DNA of 21,609 bases from Boseongicola sp. SB0662_bin_57 (GTDB taxonomy: Bacteria; Pseudomonadota; Alphaproteobacteria; Rhodobacterales; Rhodobacteraceae): assembly GCA_009839535.1 (NCBI GenBank), contig VXPN01000178.1:1-21609 (forward strand), written 5' to 3'. Below the pieces are notes generated by a model. The model was not told the DNA's origin. It did not search any database and saw only the letters and a program-made list of their open reading frames with translations. Numbering within the stretch: position 1 is the stretch's first letter; each line of letters starts with the position of its first letter. Shown in pieces: positions 7,624 to 15,534 of this stretch. Both the position numbers and the translations under genes were made by a program.

Positions 7624-8441
7624 CAGCCTTGCACCTTCGCCATGAAGGCCTCGAATTCGTCATCCTTGATCGGAACGATGTGCGCTGTCTCGGGATATCC
7701 GCCCGTGTCGACGTCCGCCTTGAACTCCTTGAACGCCGCGATGCGCTCGCGTTGCAGTCGCTCGAGCTCTGGCGCGAAGTTTCGGTAGACCTTGCCATGG
7801 CGTGGCTTGTGGTTCTTGCCGTAGCCGCAGACATCCTCGGTAAAGAGATACTGAGCATCGGCATGCTTGCCCGCGCCCATGCCAAGCATGACGAGCGACG
7901 AGTTCTCCGTCAGGAACTTCGCCACGCGATCGGGCACGACTTCCAGTTCTGCACCAAAGACGCCGATCTCCTCGAGCCTCCGCGTATGTCGCCAGAGCGC
8001 CTCTGCCTCATCGGACGTCTTGCCGACAGCGCGCCACCCGGTCCAGGTGACGTAGGACGGGATCAGTCCGATATGCCCGACGACGGGCAAGTGGTTGTCG
8101 CAAAGGAGTTTCTGGATCTCGTAGGAGGCTGAACAGTAATAGGCGTCGCCACCCATCCCTGCGTAGTGAAACGCCGCGCGCAGGTAGTCCTCTCCGGTCG
8201 CGATGGGCCGCCCCTCAAAACGACCCCAACCGCCATAGGGCAGACCAACCTGCACGAAGCAGTCGCCCGCGGCCTCACGCATTTCGGCATCGAAGAACCG
8301 CCCCTCGATCGACAGCATGTGGATGCCGGCAGCGTTTGCGGCGGCCGCTTCCTCGGGTGTGGTCACGAAGAGCATCGAGATCTTCTCGCCACGCCTCTTC
8401 ATGGCGCGGATGTCTTCGACATGGGGGCGGTTGTGATACAT
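7623..8441 (-). CDS. PanB-like (ketopantoate hydroxymethyltransferase fold) protein with altered active site
   Basis: This 272-aa protein belongs to the PEP-mutase/KPHMT TIM-barrel superfamily. The resemblance to PanB is clear at MKRRGEK near residue 14, VVGHIGLIPS (120-129), LEVVP (166-170) and LGMGAGKHADAQ (186-197). Compared from memory with E. coli PanB, the catalytic Glu181 is kept as Glu167 and His136 as His123. The Mg ligand Asp45 is replaced by Glu46, Asp84 by Gly66 (VGLPYGGW where PanB has ADLPF), and Glu114 by a Ser near 104. It is therefore unlikely to be the pantothenate enzyme; a C-C bond cleaving or forming step on a sugar-derived keto acid is a guess. GGAAGACCC precedes the ATG. 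Its stop overlaps the ATG of the downstream oxidoreductase. Confidence 0.8.
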   Translation of the reverse strand: MYHNRPHVEDIRAMKRRGEKISMLFVTTPEEAAAANAAGIHMLSIEGRFFDAEMREAAGDCFVQVGLPYGGWGRFEGRPIATGEDYLRAAFHYAGMGGDAYYCSASYEIQKLLCDNHLPVVGHIGLIPSYVTWTGWRAVGKTSDEAEALWRHTRRLEEIGVFGAELEVVPDRVAKFLTENSSLVMLGMGAGKHADAQYLFTEDVCGYGKNHKPRHGKVYRNFAPELERLQRERIAAFKEFKADVDTGGYPETAHIVPIKDDEFEAFMAKVQG

Positions 8442-8934
8442 GGGTCTTCCTTTCTCTCAGGCTGCCCGGAGCAGTCATTTCAGGTCTTGGGATGGATTGG
8501 CGAGCACCTGCGAAGCGACGCTGGAGTCGCGCTCGAAAGGTTTGTCGAGAACGCGAATGTTCTTGGCGACCGGCATCACCCGGCCCGCCCCCGGCTGCCA
8601 TCACCGGGGCATCGACACAGGACTCGCGCGCTGCTGCCGCGTTGGAGGGCAACCAAGCCACCGCCGAAGATCTCGATCCGTGCGCCCGTGTCAGGCATTC
8701 AGGATTGTCGGCAGCATCGGCATCGGTCCTCGGGGCCAAGCAGGCTTCCGATCCGGGGAACGGCCGCGCCCGCGCACCGGTCGCCATAAACGACCGTTCA
8801 TGGCAATGGTTACAGGAATTGGTCGCCCTCACCGTCTGACCGCTGGAATCAAGTTCTTGGGCGCACGTACCGATGCGCCGCTCGATCCGCGCGTCTTCAT
8901 GGGTCTCTATTGGTCGGATCGGCTCGGGTGCACC
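8442..8934. other. Degraded stretch between TIM-barrel remnant and PanB-like gene
   Basis: Nearly 500 bases carry no intact gene. Read on the minus strand, short coding-like pieces appear in different frames: one from an ATG at 8698 contains ARIEIFGGGLVALQ before a stop at 8576, and another, ending about 8480, contains MPVAKNIRVLDKPFE. I cannot assign either to a family. The position within an otherwise tightly packed operon suggests remnants of one or two genes. Confidence 0.4.
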
Positions 8935-9072
8935 ATCCGGCGCGTCCGGACATCGGTCCAGCCAGTTCCAGAGACCTACGCCAAAGCCCATTTCCTGAAT
9001 GCGCGATGCCCGCCAGGCGATCGGCTTTTCCGACCAGAGCAATTCGGCACAGGCAGCGAGTCGAAAGTCCAT
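8935..9072 (-). pseudogene. N-terminal remnant of a TIM-barrel (hydroxypyruvate-isomerase-like) sugar isomerase
   Basis: From the ATG at 9070-9072 about 45 codons read like the start of an AP-endonuclease-2-fold isomerase: MDFRLAACAELLW, then ASRIQEMGFGVGLWNW, with the typical first beta strand and helix. After GLWNWLDR the frame stays open but the sequence no longer resembles the family; it becomes Arg/Ser/Ala-rich and runs out of frame over the start of the PanB-like gene. The ATG lies two bases after the stop of the Rieske gene, the tight spacing of a real operon gene. Only 631 bases are available before the next gene, less than a full isomerase (about 260 codons). I infer a gene broken by internal deletion and drift. 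The family call rests on a short segment. Confidence 0.45.
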
Positions 9073-9074
9073 GG

Positions 9075-9386
9075 TCAGATTTCCACGAACACCCGGCCGT
9101 CTTCGATCTTGGTGGGGTAGGTGTGCAGGTTCTCGCAGGCGGGTGGCGTTTCGACTTCACCGGTCGCACAGTCGAAGATCGAAGAGTGTTTCGGGCACTC
9201 GATTGTCGCTTCCACCACGAGACCGTCGCTCAGGTGGATCTGCTCGTGCGTGCAGAGCCCGTCAGTGCAATAGTAGTTGTCCTCGTGATCCCGCACGATG
9301 ATGAACGTCCTCGACCCGTGGTCGAAGCGGATCACGTCTTCCTCTTCGATGTCGCCGGCAGCGCAGGCGTCGATCCATTCGGCCAT
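9075..9386 (-). CDS. mocE: Rieske-type [2Fe-2S] ferredoxin, MocE-like
   Basis: This 103-aa soluble protein is a small Rieske ferredoxin expected to carry electrons to an oxygenase. The cluster ligands are complete: Cys45-x-His47 in LCTHEQ and Cys64-x2-His67 in ECPKHSS, 16 residues apart as in the family, followed by FDCATGEV. The ATG at 9386 is preceded by GAGGAGACAATGCC. An open frame extends upstream in the same phase but only across the end of the decayed desaturase gene. MocE-type ferredoxins usually follow a membrane desaturase-like oxygenase gene, as here, but that partner is a pseudogene. No ferredoxin reductase gene (MocF-like) is present in the window. The intact coding sequence suggests that it now serves another oxygenase, or has only recently lost its partner. 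Confidence 0.9.
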   Translation of the reverse strand: MAEWIDACAAGDIEEEDVIRFDHGSRTFIIVRDHEDNYYCTDGLCTHEQIHLSDGLVVEATIECPKHSSIFDCATGEVETPPACENLHTYPTKIEDGRVFVEI

Positions 9387-9405
9387 GGCATTGTCTCCTC
9401 TTTTC

Positions 9406-10468
9406 TCAGGCGGCATGGGCGCGGAACCCGTCGTGACAGGTATTCGCGGTCTCCCGCACGGGTCGCCGGAGGTGGCAATCGGAATTGGTCCGCTGACGCC
9501 AAAGGACCGGCAACATCTCTGCGAAGCCGCTGGCCATCGTGCAGTTCCAGGCGGGGAAAGCTGTGCCGACACGCCTCGTGCAGGTCGGGCATCTTGCAGT
9601 ACGGCACCAGCGGGAACACTTGGTGTTCCTCGTCGCAGTTCATGTTCCAGCAAGCGAAGCGGCCGACAGGGCTCACAAAGACGCTCCGACGGTTCAGACG
9701 GTGGTCAAGGCAGTTGTCGGCTCTCCCACCATGCTGAAGCCAGCCACAGATCACCATGTGCCAGACGCCATAGGACCGCGCCAGACCGATCGGCAACGCA
9801 GGTATCCTGCTTAGGAAGATCTGCGCAGCGGCGACGGTGACGGCGCGGATGGCCAGCCAGACGCGTGCGGCCTGGATGATCTTGGCCCAAAGGTCCCATT
9901 CCACATGCTCTGCCTCATCTGGCACGATCCGGCCTGCCCCTTGGGCGAAAATGCGCCCGCCCCCTTCGATCACGTCGATGTTGCCGAGAGGATTCGCAGC
10001 CACCTTGAGCGTGACGACAGGGCGCATGATCGCGGCTTCGGGATCTCGGCCCGTTTTGATGGTGTCCGAGTGGCGCAGTGCGCGGCCGAATTTCCAGCAA
10101 CAGGGATCGCGGATCATGCGGAGACCAAGGATGCGAAACACGACCTTGTTCACCCAGCGAGTCCTGGAGGCCGTGTCTCGACCGCATTCGTGCCAGCGCG
10201 GGTCCATGGCCAGGCCAAGGATTGCGCCATGCGCCAGCCAGAAGCGTGCGGGCCGCAAGGACGGCATCGGGAAGATGGCCAGCCCTGCGAATTGGATCAT
10301 GCAGCCGAATGGCACGATCAGTTTCCGGGTCGCGGGCTGGCCGGCGCATCCAAGCAATGCCGTCATCGTCTTCTGGTTGGTCGGAGGCCGATGCCAATCT
10401 TCCGTGACCAGATCATTGGTCATGGCACGGTCCACGTCAGGTCCCCGGCGGCTGCAGTCAAGGGCCAT
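9406..10468 (-). pseudogene. Decayed MocD-like membrane fatty-acid-desaturase-family gene
   Basis: The reading frame from the ATG at 10468 clearly descends from a MocD-like di-iron membrane oxygenase: GPDVDRA near the start, WHECGRDTA (about 92-100), IRDPCCWKFGRALRHSDT (119-136), GRDPEAAIMRP, LQHGGRADNCLDHRLN and FACWNMNCDEEHQVFPLVPY. The iron-binding boxes are ruined: HECGH is HECGR, HxxHH is RALRH, and HVEHH is DEEHQ. The frame also shifts near 9550-9560: the original frame runs on into mocE, while the expected C-terminus (FAEMLPVLWRQ ... FRAHAA, ending at the TGA 9406-9408) is found one base over. The ATG lies three bases after the isomerase stop and mocE follows 19 bases after the ancestral stop, so the operon spacing is kept. 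Functional ancestors would oxidise or demethylate a substrate with electrons from MocE. Confidence 0.82.
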
Positions 10469-10471
10469 GAC

Positions 10472-11431
10472 TCAGATGTCCTGAGGTTTGAAATCGGCGG
10501 GGCGGTCGGGCATCACCTCTTTCAGAAGGGCTACGGATTTCTCCAGTCCCTCGAGAGAGTTGAGAAGCACGTCCTCGTGCTCGATCGAGAGCCAGCCGTC
10601 ATAGCCGCCCATCTTGAGCCGGTAGCAGAATTGCCGCCACCATTCCTCGCCATGCCCGAAACCTAGCGTGACATAGGACCAGCTGCGCGCCGGGACATCC
10701 ATCAGCGAACCGTTTTCCAGCAGCGATGTCGTCGCCTGAATTGGCGCGTTCAGGAACGTGTCCTTGGCGTGCACGTGATAGACCGCCTCGCCCAACGCCT
10801 CCGCCGCAACCAGCGGATCGGCCCCCATCCAGAAAAGATGCGAGGGGTCGAGGTTGGCTCCTATGGCCGGCCCGACCGCCTCGCGCAGTCTTCTCAGGGA
10901 GGGAACATTGTAGACACACTGGTTGCCGTGCAGCTCCAGCGCAATCTTCTCGACACCGTTCTCTTTCGCAAGTGCCGTGATCTCCTTCCAGAACGGAATC
11001 AGCTCTTGCTCCCATTGATACCGCAGGATGTCCTGCGTCTCTGGTGGCCAGCTGCTGACCACCCAGTTGGGCATCTTGTCGTCCTCCGATCCGGCGGGTA
11101 GGCCCGACATTGTGCAGACGGTCTCCACACCCATCTCGCCGGCAAGCCGGATGGTCTTTCTCAGGTCCGCGCCATGCCGCGGATCCGTCGGATGCAGGGG
11201 ATTGCCGTTCGCGTTGAATGAAATTATCTCAAGCCCGCGCTTGTCGAATTCCGCCTGGAACGCGATTTGTGCATCGCGCATGCCAAGCAGATCGTCCAGC
11301 TTGCAATGCGGCGCGGTGGACCAGCCGCAGGTGTTCACCTCGACCCCGCTGACGCCGATGCGGGCGGCATGATCCAACATCTTGCTGAAGGGCATGGCCC
11401 CAAGGCTGTCTGACACGAATCCCAGTTTCAT
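10472..11431 (-). CDS. Sugar phosphate isomerase/epimerase family TIM-barrel protein (MocC/IolE-like)
   Basis: This 319-aa cytoplasmic protein has the xylose-isomerase-like/AP-endonuclease-2 fold used for isomerising, epimerising or dehydrating sugars and keto-inositols. Metal-ligand positions of the family are visible: Glu166 in ALELHGN, Asp195 and His198 in NLDPSHLFW, His221 in YHVHAKDTF, and Glu284 in LSIEHED. The N-terminus MKLGFVSDSLG is a normal first strand. I chose the ATG at 11431 because it overlaps the stop of the upstream dehydrogenase as ATGA; an upstream in-frame start gives a Cys/Gly/Arg-rich tail with no counterpart. Coupling to the inositol-dehydrogenase-like enzyme suggests that it acts on that enzyme's product. 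Position next to MocA-like, MocD-like and MocE-like genes recalls MocC of rhizopine catabolism; the substrate is not proven. Confidence 0.9.
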   Translation of the reverse strand: MKLGFVSDSLGAMPFSKMLDHAARIGVSGVEVNTCGWSTAPHCKLDDLLGMRDAQIAFQAEFDKRGLEIISFNANGNPLHPTDPRHGADLRKTIRLAGEMGVETVCTMSGLPAGSEDDKMPNWVVSSWPPETQDILRYQWEQELIPFWKEITALAKENGVEKIALELHGNQCVYNVPSLRRLREAVGPAIGANLDPSHLFWMGADPLVAAEALGEAVYHVHAKDTFLNAPIQATTSLLENGSLMDVPARSWSYVTLGFGHGEEWWRQFCYRLKMGGYDGWLSIEHEDVLLNSLEGLEKSVALLKEVMPDRPADFKPQDI

Positions 11432-12444
11432 TCGTAGAACTCCGGTTTGCCAATAATTTGAACCGCTTGCCTTGTGCCCGATGCGAGCGCCTTGACACCC
11501 GCCTCCGCAACCACGGCGGCACAATACCCGTCCCAGCAATCGCTGGCGATTTCAGGGAATGCCCCGGTTTCCGCGAAGCGCAGGAATTCCCGGTTTTGGC
11601 GTACATAGGCCTCGTGGTAGCGCCCGCGCCAATCGGCATCATAGCGGGTGGCGGAAGTCTGCTTCACGTCCGTTCGAGTATAGGCCACATTATTGATCGA
11701 GACACTTCCCGCCTCTCCCACCAATTCGGCACGAACGTCATAGCCGTAGGCCGCGTTGTTGTTGATCTCAATGGTCACGAGCTGACCATCCGCCGTTTCC
11801 AGCACCATGACCACCGGAGCGACAAGCCTGTCCGAGCGGCGGGGCTCGTGCGCCGTGATGGTCGTGTATTCGGTGCCCAGAACGTGGCGGGCGACGTCGA
11901 ATTCGTGCGGCGCGGAATTGGTGATTGCCATGGCCGCGGTAAAGTCCGCGGCAGGGGTTTCGATGTTGCGGTGGAAGTTGTGCATCATGAGCGGCCGGCC
12001 CAGCATCCCGCTTGCCAGTGCCTGCCTCATCTCGGCATAGGACTGGTCGTAGCGGCGCATGAAGCCCAGCATGACGTACCGGCTGCCTGCCCGTCGCTCG
12101 GCCTCGATCACCTCAAGGCATTCTGCCGAGCTCTGGGACAGGGGCTTTTCGCACAGCACGCGCTTTCCGGCCGCAATGCAGGCCTTCGACAGCGGTGCAT
12201 GGGTGAAGTCCGGACTGGCCACAATCACCGCGTCAACGTCGTCTCTCGCGATGACTGCCTCCGGGTCGGTGTCGACATCCCCTGCCCCGTACGCATCGGC
12301 AACGGACTGGGCGCGACCTGCATCCTTGTCGCAGATCACTTGAAGTGTCGCGCCTGGCATGTCCTGGGCCACGATCCCGGCGTGATCCGCCCCCATCAAG
12401 CCCGCGCCGATTACGGCAATCTTCGTCGTCAAGACAGTCTCCAT
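11428..12444 (-). CDS. Inositol-2-dehydrogenase-like Gfo/Idh/MocA oxidoreductase
   Basis: This 338-aa NAD-dependent dehydrogenase shows the features of the IolG/MocA branch. Rossmann motif GAGLMG is at residues 13-18. The catalytic Lys100 lies in CEKPLS, and HEFDVARHVLG holds Asp183 and His187 with the Asp-x3-His spacing of Bacillus inositol dehydrogenase. The likely reaction is oxidation of one hydroxyl of a cyclitol or sugar. The ATG at 12444 has only a weak ribosome site; a TTG four codons later preceded by GGAG is an alternative. Its 3' end overlaps the isomerase gene by four bases (ATGA), and the ABC ATPase gene ends 74 bases upstream, so transport and first oxidation are in one transcript. 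Confidence 0.92.
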   Translation of the reverse strand: METVLTTKIAVIGAGLMGADHAGIVAQDMPGATLQVICDKDAGRAQSVADAYGAGDVDTDPEAVIARDDVDAVIVASPDFTHAPLSKACIAAGKRVLCEKPLSQSSAECLEVIEAERRAGSRYVMLGFMRRYDQSYAEMRQALASGMLGRPLMMHNFHRNIETPAADFTAAMAITNSAPHEFDVARHVLGTEYTTITAHEPRRSDRLVAPVVMVLETADGQLVTIEINNNAAYGYDVRAELVGEAGSVSINNVAYTRTDVKQTSATRYDADWRGRYHEAYVRQNREFLRFAETGAFPEIASDCWDGYCAAVVAEAGVKALASGTRQAVQIIGKPEFYE

Positions 12445-12518
12445 CAATTCGGGTCGATGTGACACCGCTGGCAATGCTGGTTTCGTTTTGGCCGGACAAG
12501 AGACCGTCCGGCCGATCT

Positions 12519-13343
12519 TCAATGTACGGGCGGTGGCGGATGACCTTCGTGGGTCTCCATGTACCCTTCGATGTCGGCCTCCAGGTCGGCCATGGATTCT
12601 CCGCCGGCCATGAGGTCGGCAATTTCTTCCCTTGTCTTTTCGCCCTTGCGGAAATCAGCCGCGATGGCACCCCGGATCAGAACGGTGAAGTGATCGCCGA
12701 CTGCCATTGCGTGCATGACCTGGTGCGTGATGAAGACCACCGCCAGACCGCGCCGCTTGGCCTCGTTCACGATGCGCAGCACATGGGCGGCTTGCTTGAC
12801 CCCAAGCGCAGCGGTCGGCTCGTCGAGAATCAACACGCGGGCGCCAAAATACACGGCCCGCGCGATGGCAAGCGACTGTCGCTCCCCGCCAGACAGTCCA
12901 CCGACCAGCCGGTCACCGTCATCAATCCCGGTAATTCCGAATTTCCGGACCTGTTCGACGGCGATGGCGTTCGCCTTCCTTCGATCGAACACCTTGAACG
13001 GCCCCCAGCCCCTGGTTGGCTCGGCCCCCGCGAAGAAATTCCTCCCGATGGACATGAGAGGATAGGTCCCGCCAAACTGGTGCACGGTCGCAATGCCCAT
13101 GTCTTGAGCGTCCTTGGGTCGCACGAAATTGACCGGCTTGCCGTCCATAAGCATCTCGCCGCGGGTCGGCTGATGCACGCCCGAAAGCGTCTTGATCAAC
13201 GTGGACTTTCCGGCACCGTTGTCTCCCAGCAGGCACAGCACCTCACCTTCGTTGACCTTGAGGCTGATCTCATGAAGCACGTCGATGGGACCAAAGCTCT
13301 TGTCCACGCCTCTCATTTCCAGAACGGATGCACTTTCAGGCAT
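12519..13343 (-). CDS. Sugar ABC transporter ATP-binding protein (single-domain, CUT2 type)
   Basis: This 274-aa peripheral membrane ATPase powers the sugar importer. Walker A GDNGAGKST (residues 40-48), Q-loop Gln89, signature LSGGERQ (150-156), Walker B VLILDEP (170-176) and switch His207 are all intact. It has one nucleotide-binding domain, like FrcA, and not the fused double domain of RbsA/XylG. A homodimer is therefore expected. The C-terminus ends in a His/Pro-rich tail (GHPPPPVH). The permease C gene ends 10 bases upstream and its stop codon overlaps the ribosome site (GTGAGGGACC). It is the only ATPase gene for the three permeases of this operon, so it probably serves all of them. Confidence 0.95.
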   Translation of the reverse strand: MPESASVLEMRGVDKSFGPIDVLHEISLKVNEGEVLCLLGDNGAGKSTLIKTLSGVHQPTRGEMLMDGKPVNFVRPKDAQDMGIATVHQFGGTYPLMSIGRNFFAGAEPTRGWGPFKVFDRRKANAIAVEQVRKFGITGIDDGDRLVGGLSGGERQSLAIARAVYFGARVLILDEPTAALGVKQAAHVLRIVNEAKRRGLAVVFITHQVMHAMAVGDHFTVLIRGAIAADFRKGEKTREEIADLMAGGESMADLEADIEGYMETHEGHPPPPVH

Positions 13344-13353
13344 TTTCGGTCCC

Positions 13354-14430
13354 TCACTTTTTCCTTGTGGTCGACGCGCTCGTGGCGAGGTTCCGGAAGG
13401 TGTCGTTCATCAGAACTGCGACGAGCAGCAGCGCCCCGATGAAGAGCAGGTTCAGGTCCTTGTCGAACGTCGTGAAATTGATGCCCTGGAAGACGATGCC
13501 GAAGGTCAACGTGCCGAAGATCGTGCCAGCCACCGTTCCGAACCCGCCGGTCAGAAGCACGCCGCCGACCACCACGCAGATGATCGTGTTGAAGATCATC
13601 CCGAACTGGGTCGTCGTACTTGCCGTGTTGGCGAGAACGGCCTCGGTCATGCCGACAAGAGCCGCCGCCATGGCCGACAGCATGAAGAGCGCGATTTTCA
13701 ACCGGTTGGTCGGGATGCCTGCGTTTCGGGCACTTTCCTCATCTCCACCCATGGCAAAGATCCAGTTCCCCCAAGGCGCGACATGCAGGATGTAGAAACA
13801 CGCGATTGCGAAGACGATCCAGATGAAGAACGAGCTTTGCAGGCTGCGGAAGATCGTGACCTTGTTCTCGTCGGAACCAAGCACGAGCGAGTGATAGTCG
13901 CCCAAGACGAATTCGGACACCGCGCCAACGTCCTGCAGGCTGTGCTGCGTGGTTCCGGCCAGTTGCTTGGAGACGTAGGCGTTCAAGCCCGCGACCACGA
14001 ACAGTGTTGCCAAGGTCACGATCAGTGACGGCACGTTGGTGCGTGTCACCAGCATGCCGTTGACATAGCCGATCAGCCCGGCCACCAAGAGACCGACCAG
14101 AACGCCAAGCCAGATGTTCATCCCGAAGAGCTCGACCGACATCGCCAGCACGATTCCGCCGGCTGGGATCAAGGCACCGACCGAGATATCGAGTTCGCCC
14201 GCGATCATCAGGAACCCGATCGGTATTGCAATGATGCCGACCTTGGACGCGAAGTTGAGCCAGGTTGATGACCCAAGGGCAGTAAGAAAGTTCCTTTCCC
14301 AGCCAAAATAGCCAAAGAAAAGGAAGATCAGGATGAATCCTGCCGCAGCGCCCGTCTCAGGCCGCCTGAAGAGCGCCAGGATCGAGAAGCCGCCGATCGC
14401 GGAGCCCTCGTCTCTTTGTGTATCCGCCAT
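13354..14430 (-). CDS. Sugar ABC transporter permease C (CUT2, BPD_transp_2 family)
   Basis: This 358-aa inner-membrane protein belongs to the RbsC/XylH/FrcC family of permeases. It has about ten hydrophobic helices and the family stretches GIIAIPIGFLMIAGELDISVG, LVTRTNVPSLIVTLATL and ARNAGIPTNRL, the last being the cytoplasmic loop near the ATPase contact. I chose the ATG at 14430; the frame is open upstream through the intercistronic hairpin but that part reads as noise. It is longer than permeases A and B, mainly because of an extra loop after GTTQHSLQDVG. It lies directly before the ATPase gene and after sugar-binding protein B, and is the natural partner of both. Confidence 0.93.
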   Translation of the reverse strand: MADTQRDEGSAIGGFSILALFRRPETGAAAGFILIFLFFGYFGWERNFLTALGSSTWLNFASKVGIIAIPIGFLMIAGELDISVGALIPAGGIVLAMSVELFGMNIWLGVLVGLLVAGLIGYVNGMLVTRTNVPSLIVTLATLFVVAGLNAYVSKQLAGTTQHSLQDVGAVSEFVLGDYHSLVLGSDENKVTIFRSLQSSFFIWIVFAIACFYILHVAPWGNWIFAMGGDEESARNAGIPTNRLKIALFMLSAMAAALVGMTEAVLANTASTTTQFGMIFNTIICVVVGGVLLTGGFGTVAGTIFGTLTFGIVFQGINFTTFDKDLNLLFIGALLLVAVLMNDTFRNLATSASTTRKK

Positions 14431-14494
14431 GCAGGTCGCCCCCAAACTGGCCTCGGAGATTTTGCGCAACCGCAATGCACGGTTGCTAAGGGAT

Positions 14495-14523
14495 GCCCCC
14501 GGCTGAAAGAGCCAGCCGGAGGC
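14495..14523 (-). terminator. Intercistronic hairpin after sugar-binding protein B gene
   Basis: Ten bases after the binding-protein stop codon, arms GCCTCCGGCT and AGCCGGGGGC (minus strand) can form a 10-bp stem with one T-G wobble around a 9-base loop. No T-run follows. As after the other binding-protein genes here, I infer an RNA stabiliser or partial attenuator lowering expression of the downstream permease. Confidence 0.5.
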
Positions 14524-14533
14524 GGTGGTTTGA

Positions 14534-15487
14534 TCAACGGGCGCCCAGTGCAGCACCGGCAACTACGGCGTCAACGTTCGAGGCGTCAACGATGGCAGGA
14601 CCGGTCAGCACCGGATCAGTCGATATCTCGGTACCGAACTTCAGGTGCGCAAACAGCATCGACGTTGCCAGAAAGCCCTGCAGATAGGGCTGCTGGTCGA
14701 TCGCCATAGTCTGGTTGCCGGCCTTGATCCGGTCCAGTGTAGCCGGGCTGAAGTCGAAGGCGGAAACCATGATGTCCAGGCCTGTTTGCTCAACCGCATT
14801 GGCTCCGGCGGCCGCACCAAAATCGGCGCAGGAGACCATCGCGTCAATGGATTGGTCACCAATGAACTCGGCTTTCAGCGCCTCGGCCGTGCCGGTCACG
14901 TCGCCGTCAAGGTTTGGCGGCGTCTCGAGAACGGTCACCTTGGCGCCGGCTTCGGCTGCACCATCGGTCACACCGCGGCAACGCTCGGTCAGGTTGATCG
15001 CGCCGGGCACTTGGATGTGGCAAAGAATGTGGGTCGCGCCGTTCTCTGCCAGGTACTTGCCACCGCCGAAGCCTGCCGCGTATTCGTCCGAGCCAAAGTA
15101 GTTGATGGCACTGATGTCGTCCTTGACCGGCAGGCCGGAGTTGTACTGCATGATCACGATGCCCTGCTCACGTGCTGCGTTGAGCGCGGGGATCTGTGCA
15201 TCCGGCACCCAGATCGGGATCGCAATGCCGTCCACGCCTTGAGCAACGGCCTGGTTGATCAGGGTCACCAGATCGGGACCGAAGTTCTCGTAGTTCTGGG
15301 TGCGCAGATACTGGACCGAACCGCCGTTGGCTTCGACCATGTGGGTCGCGTCGTCCACACCTTTCTTGATCTTGTCCATGAACGCGTCCTCGACCGAACC
15401 CGCGATCACGGCGATGTCCTGCGCGAACGCGCCGGTTCCCATGACTGCTGCCGTCGCTGCCGCCGCAATGGTTTTGGTGAGCTTCAT
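14534..15487 (-). CDS. Sugar ABC transporter substrate-binding protein B (periplasmic, RbsB-like)
   Basis: This 317-aa periplasmic binding protein of the RbsB/Peripla_BP_4 type has a signal peptide (MKLTK, hydrophobic Ala-rich core, likely cut after GAFA at residue 22). The mature protein opens with IAVIAGSVEDAFMDKIKKGV, the standard first strand and helix, and shows the family's domain crossing near VSAFDFSPATLDRIKAG and the AIDQQPYLQGF hinge motif. AAGGAGGAATTCGAC gives a near-perfect ribosome site. It is a paralogue of binding protein A at 17727-18695: both start MKLTK, both have QNY(E/D)N(F/L)GPD, WVP(D/E)A and DASNVD near the end. Two cysteines around the ILCHIQVPG and TERCRG segments match a pair in protein A. 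The ligand is probably a sugar or cyclitol. Confidence 0.94.
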   Translation of the reverse strand: MKLTKTIAAAATAAVMGTGAFAQDIAVIAGSVEDAFMDKIKKGVDDATHMVEANGGSVQYLRTQNYENFGPDLVTLINQAVAQGVDGIAIPIWVPDAQIPALNAAREQGIVIMQYNSGLPVKDDISAINYFGSDEYAAGFGGGKYLAENGATHILCHIQVPGAINLTERCRGVTDGAAEAGAKVTVLETPPNLDGDVTGTAEALKAEFIGDQSIDAMVSCADFGAAAGANAVEQTGLDIMVSAFDFSPATLDRIKAGNQTMAIDQQPYLQGFLATSMLFAHLKFGTEISTDPVLTGPAIVDASNVDAVVAGAALGAR

Positions 15488-15534
15488 GTCGAATTCCTCC
15501 TTTGTTTGGTCCGCCGGACTGGCGGTTCGACAAG

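Noticed and set aside
9332..9653. Longer version of the Rieske protein starting far upstream, and of the desaturase running into mocE
   Set aside because: Both extensions arise from the frameshifted end of the mocD relic. The ATG at 9386 with GAGGAG and the normal MocE length argue for the short form.
13285..14028. 247-codon plus-strand frame opposite permease C
   Set aside because: It is antisense to a clear permease and is a charged low-complexity product (Asp/Glu/Arg/His) without a family.
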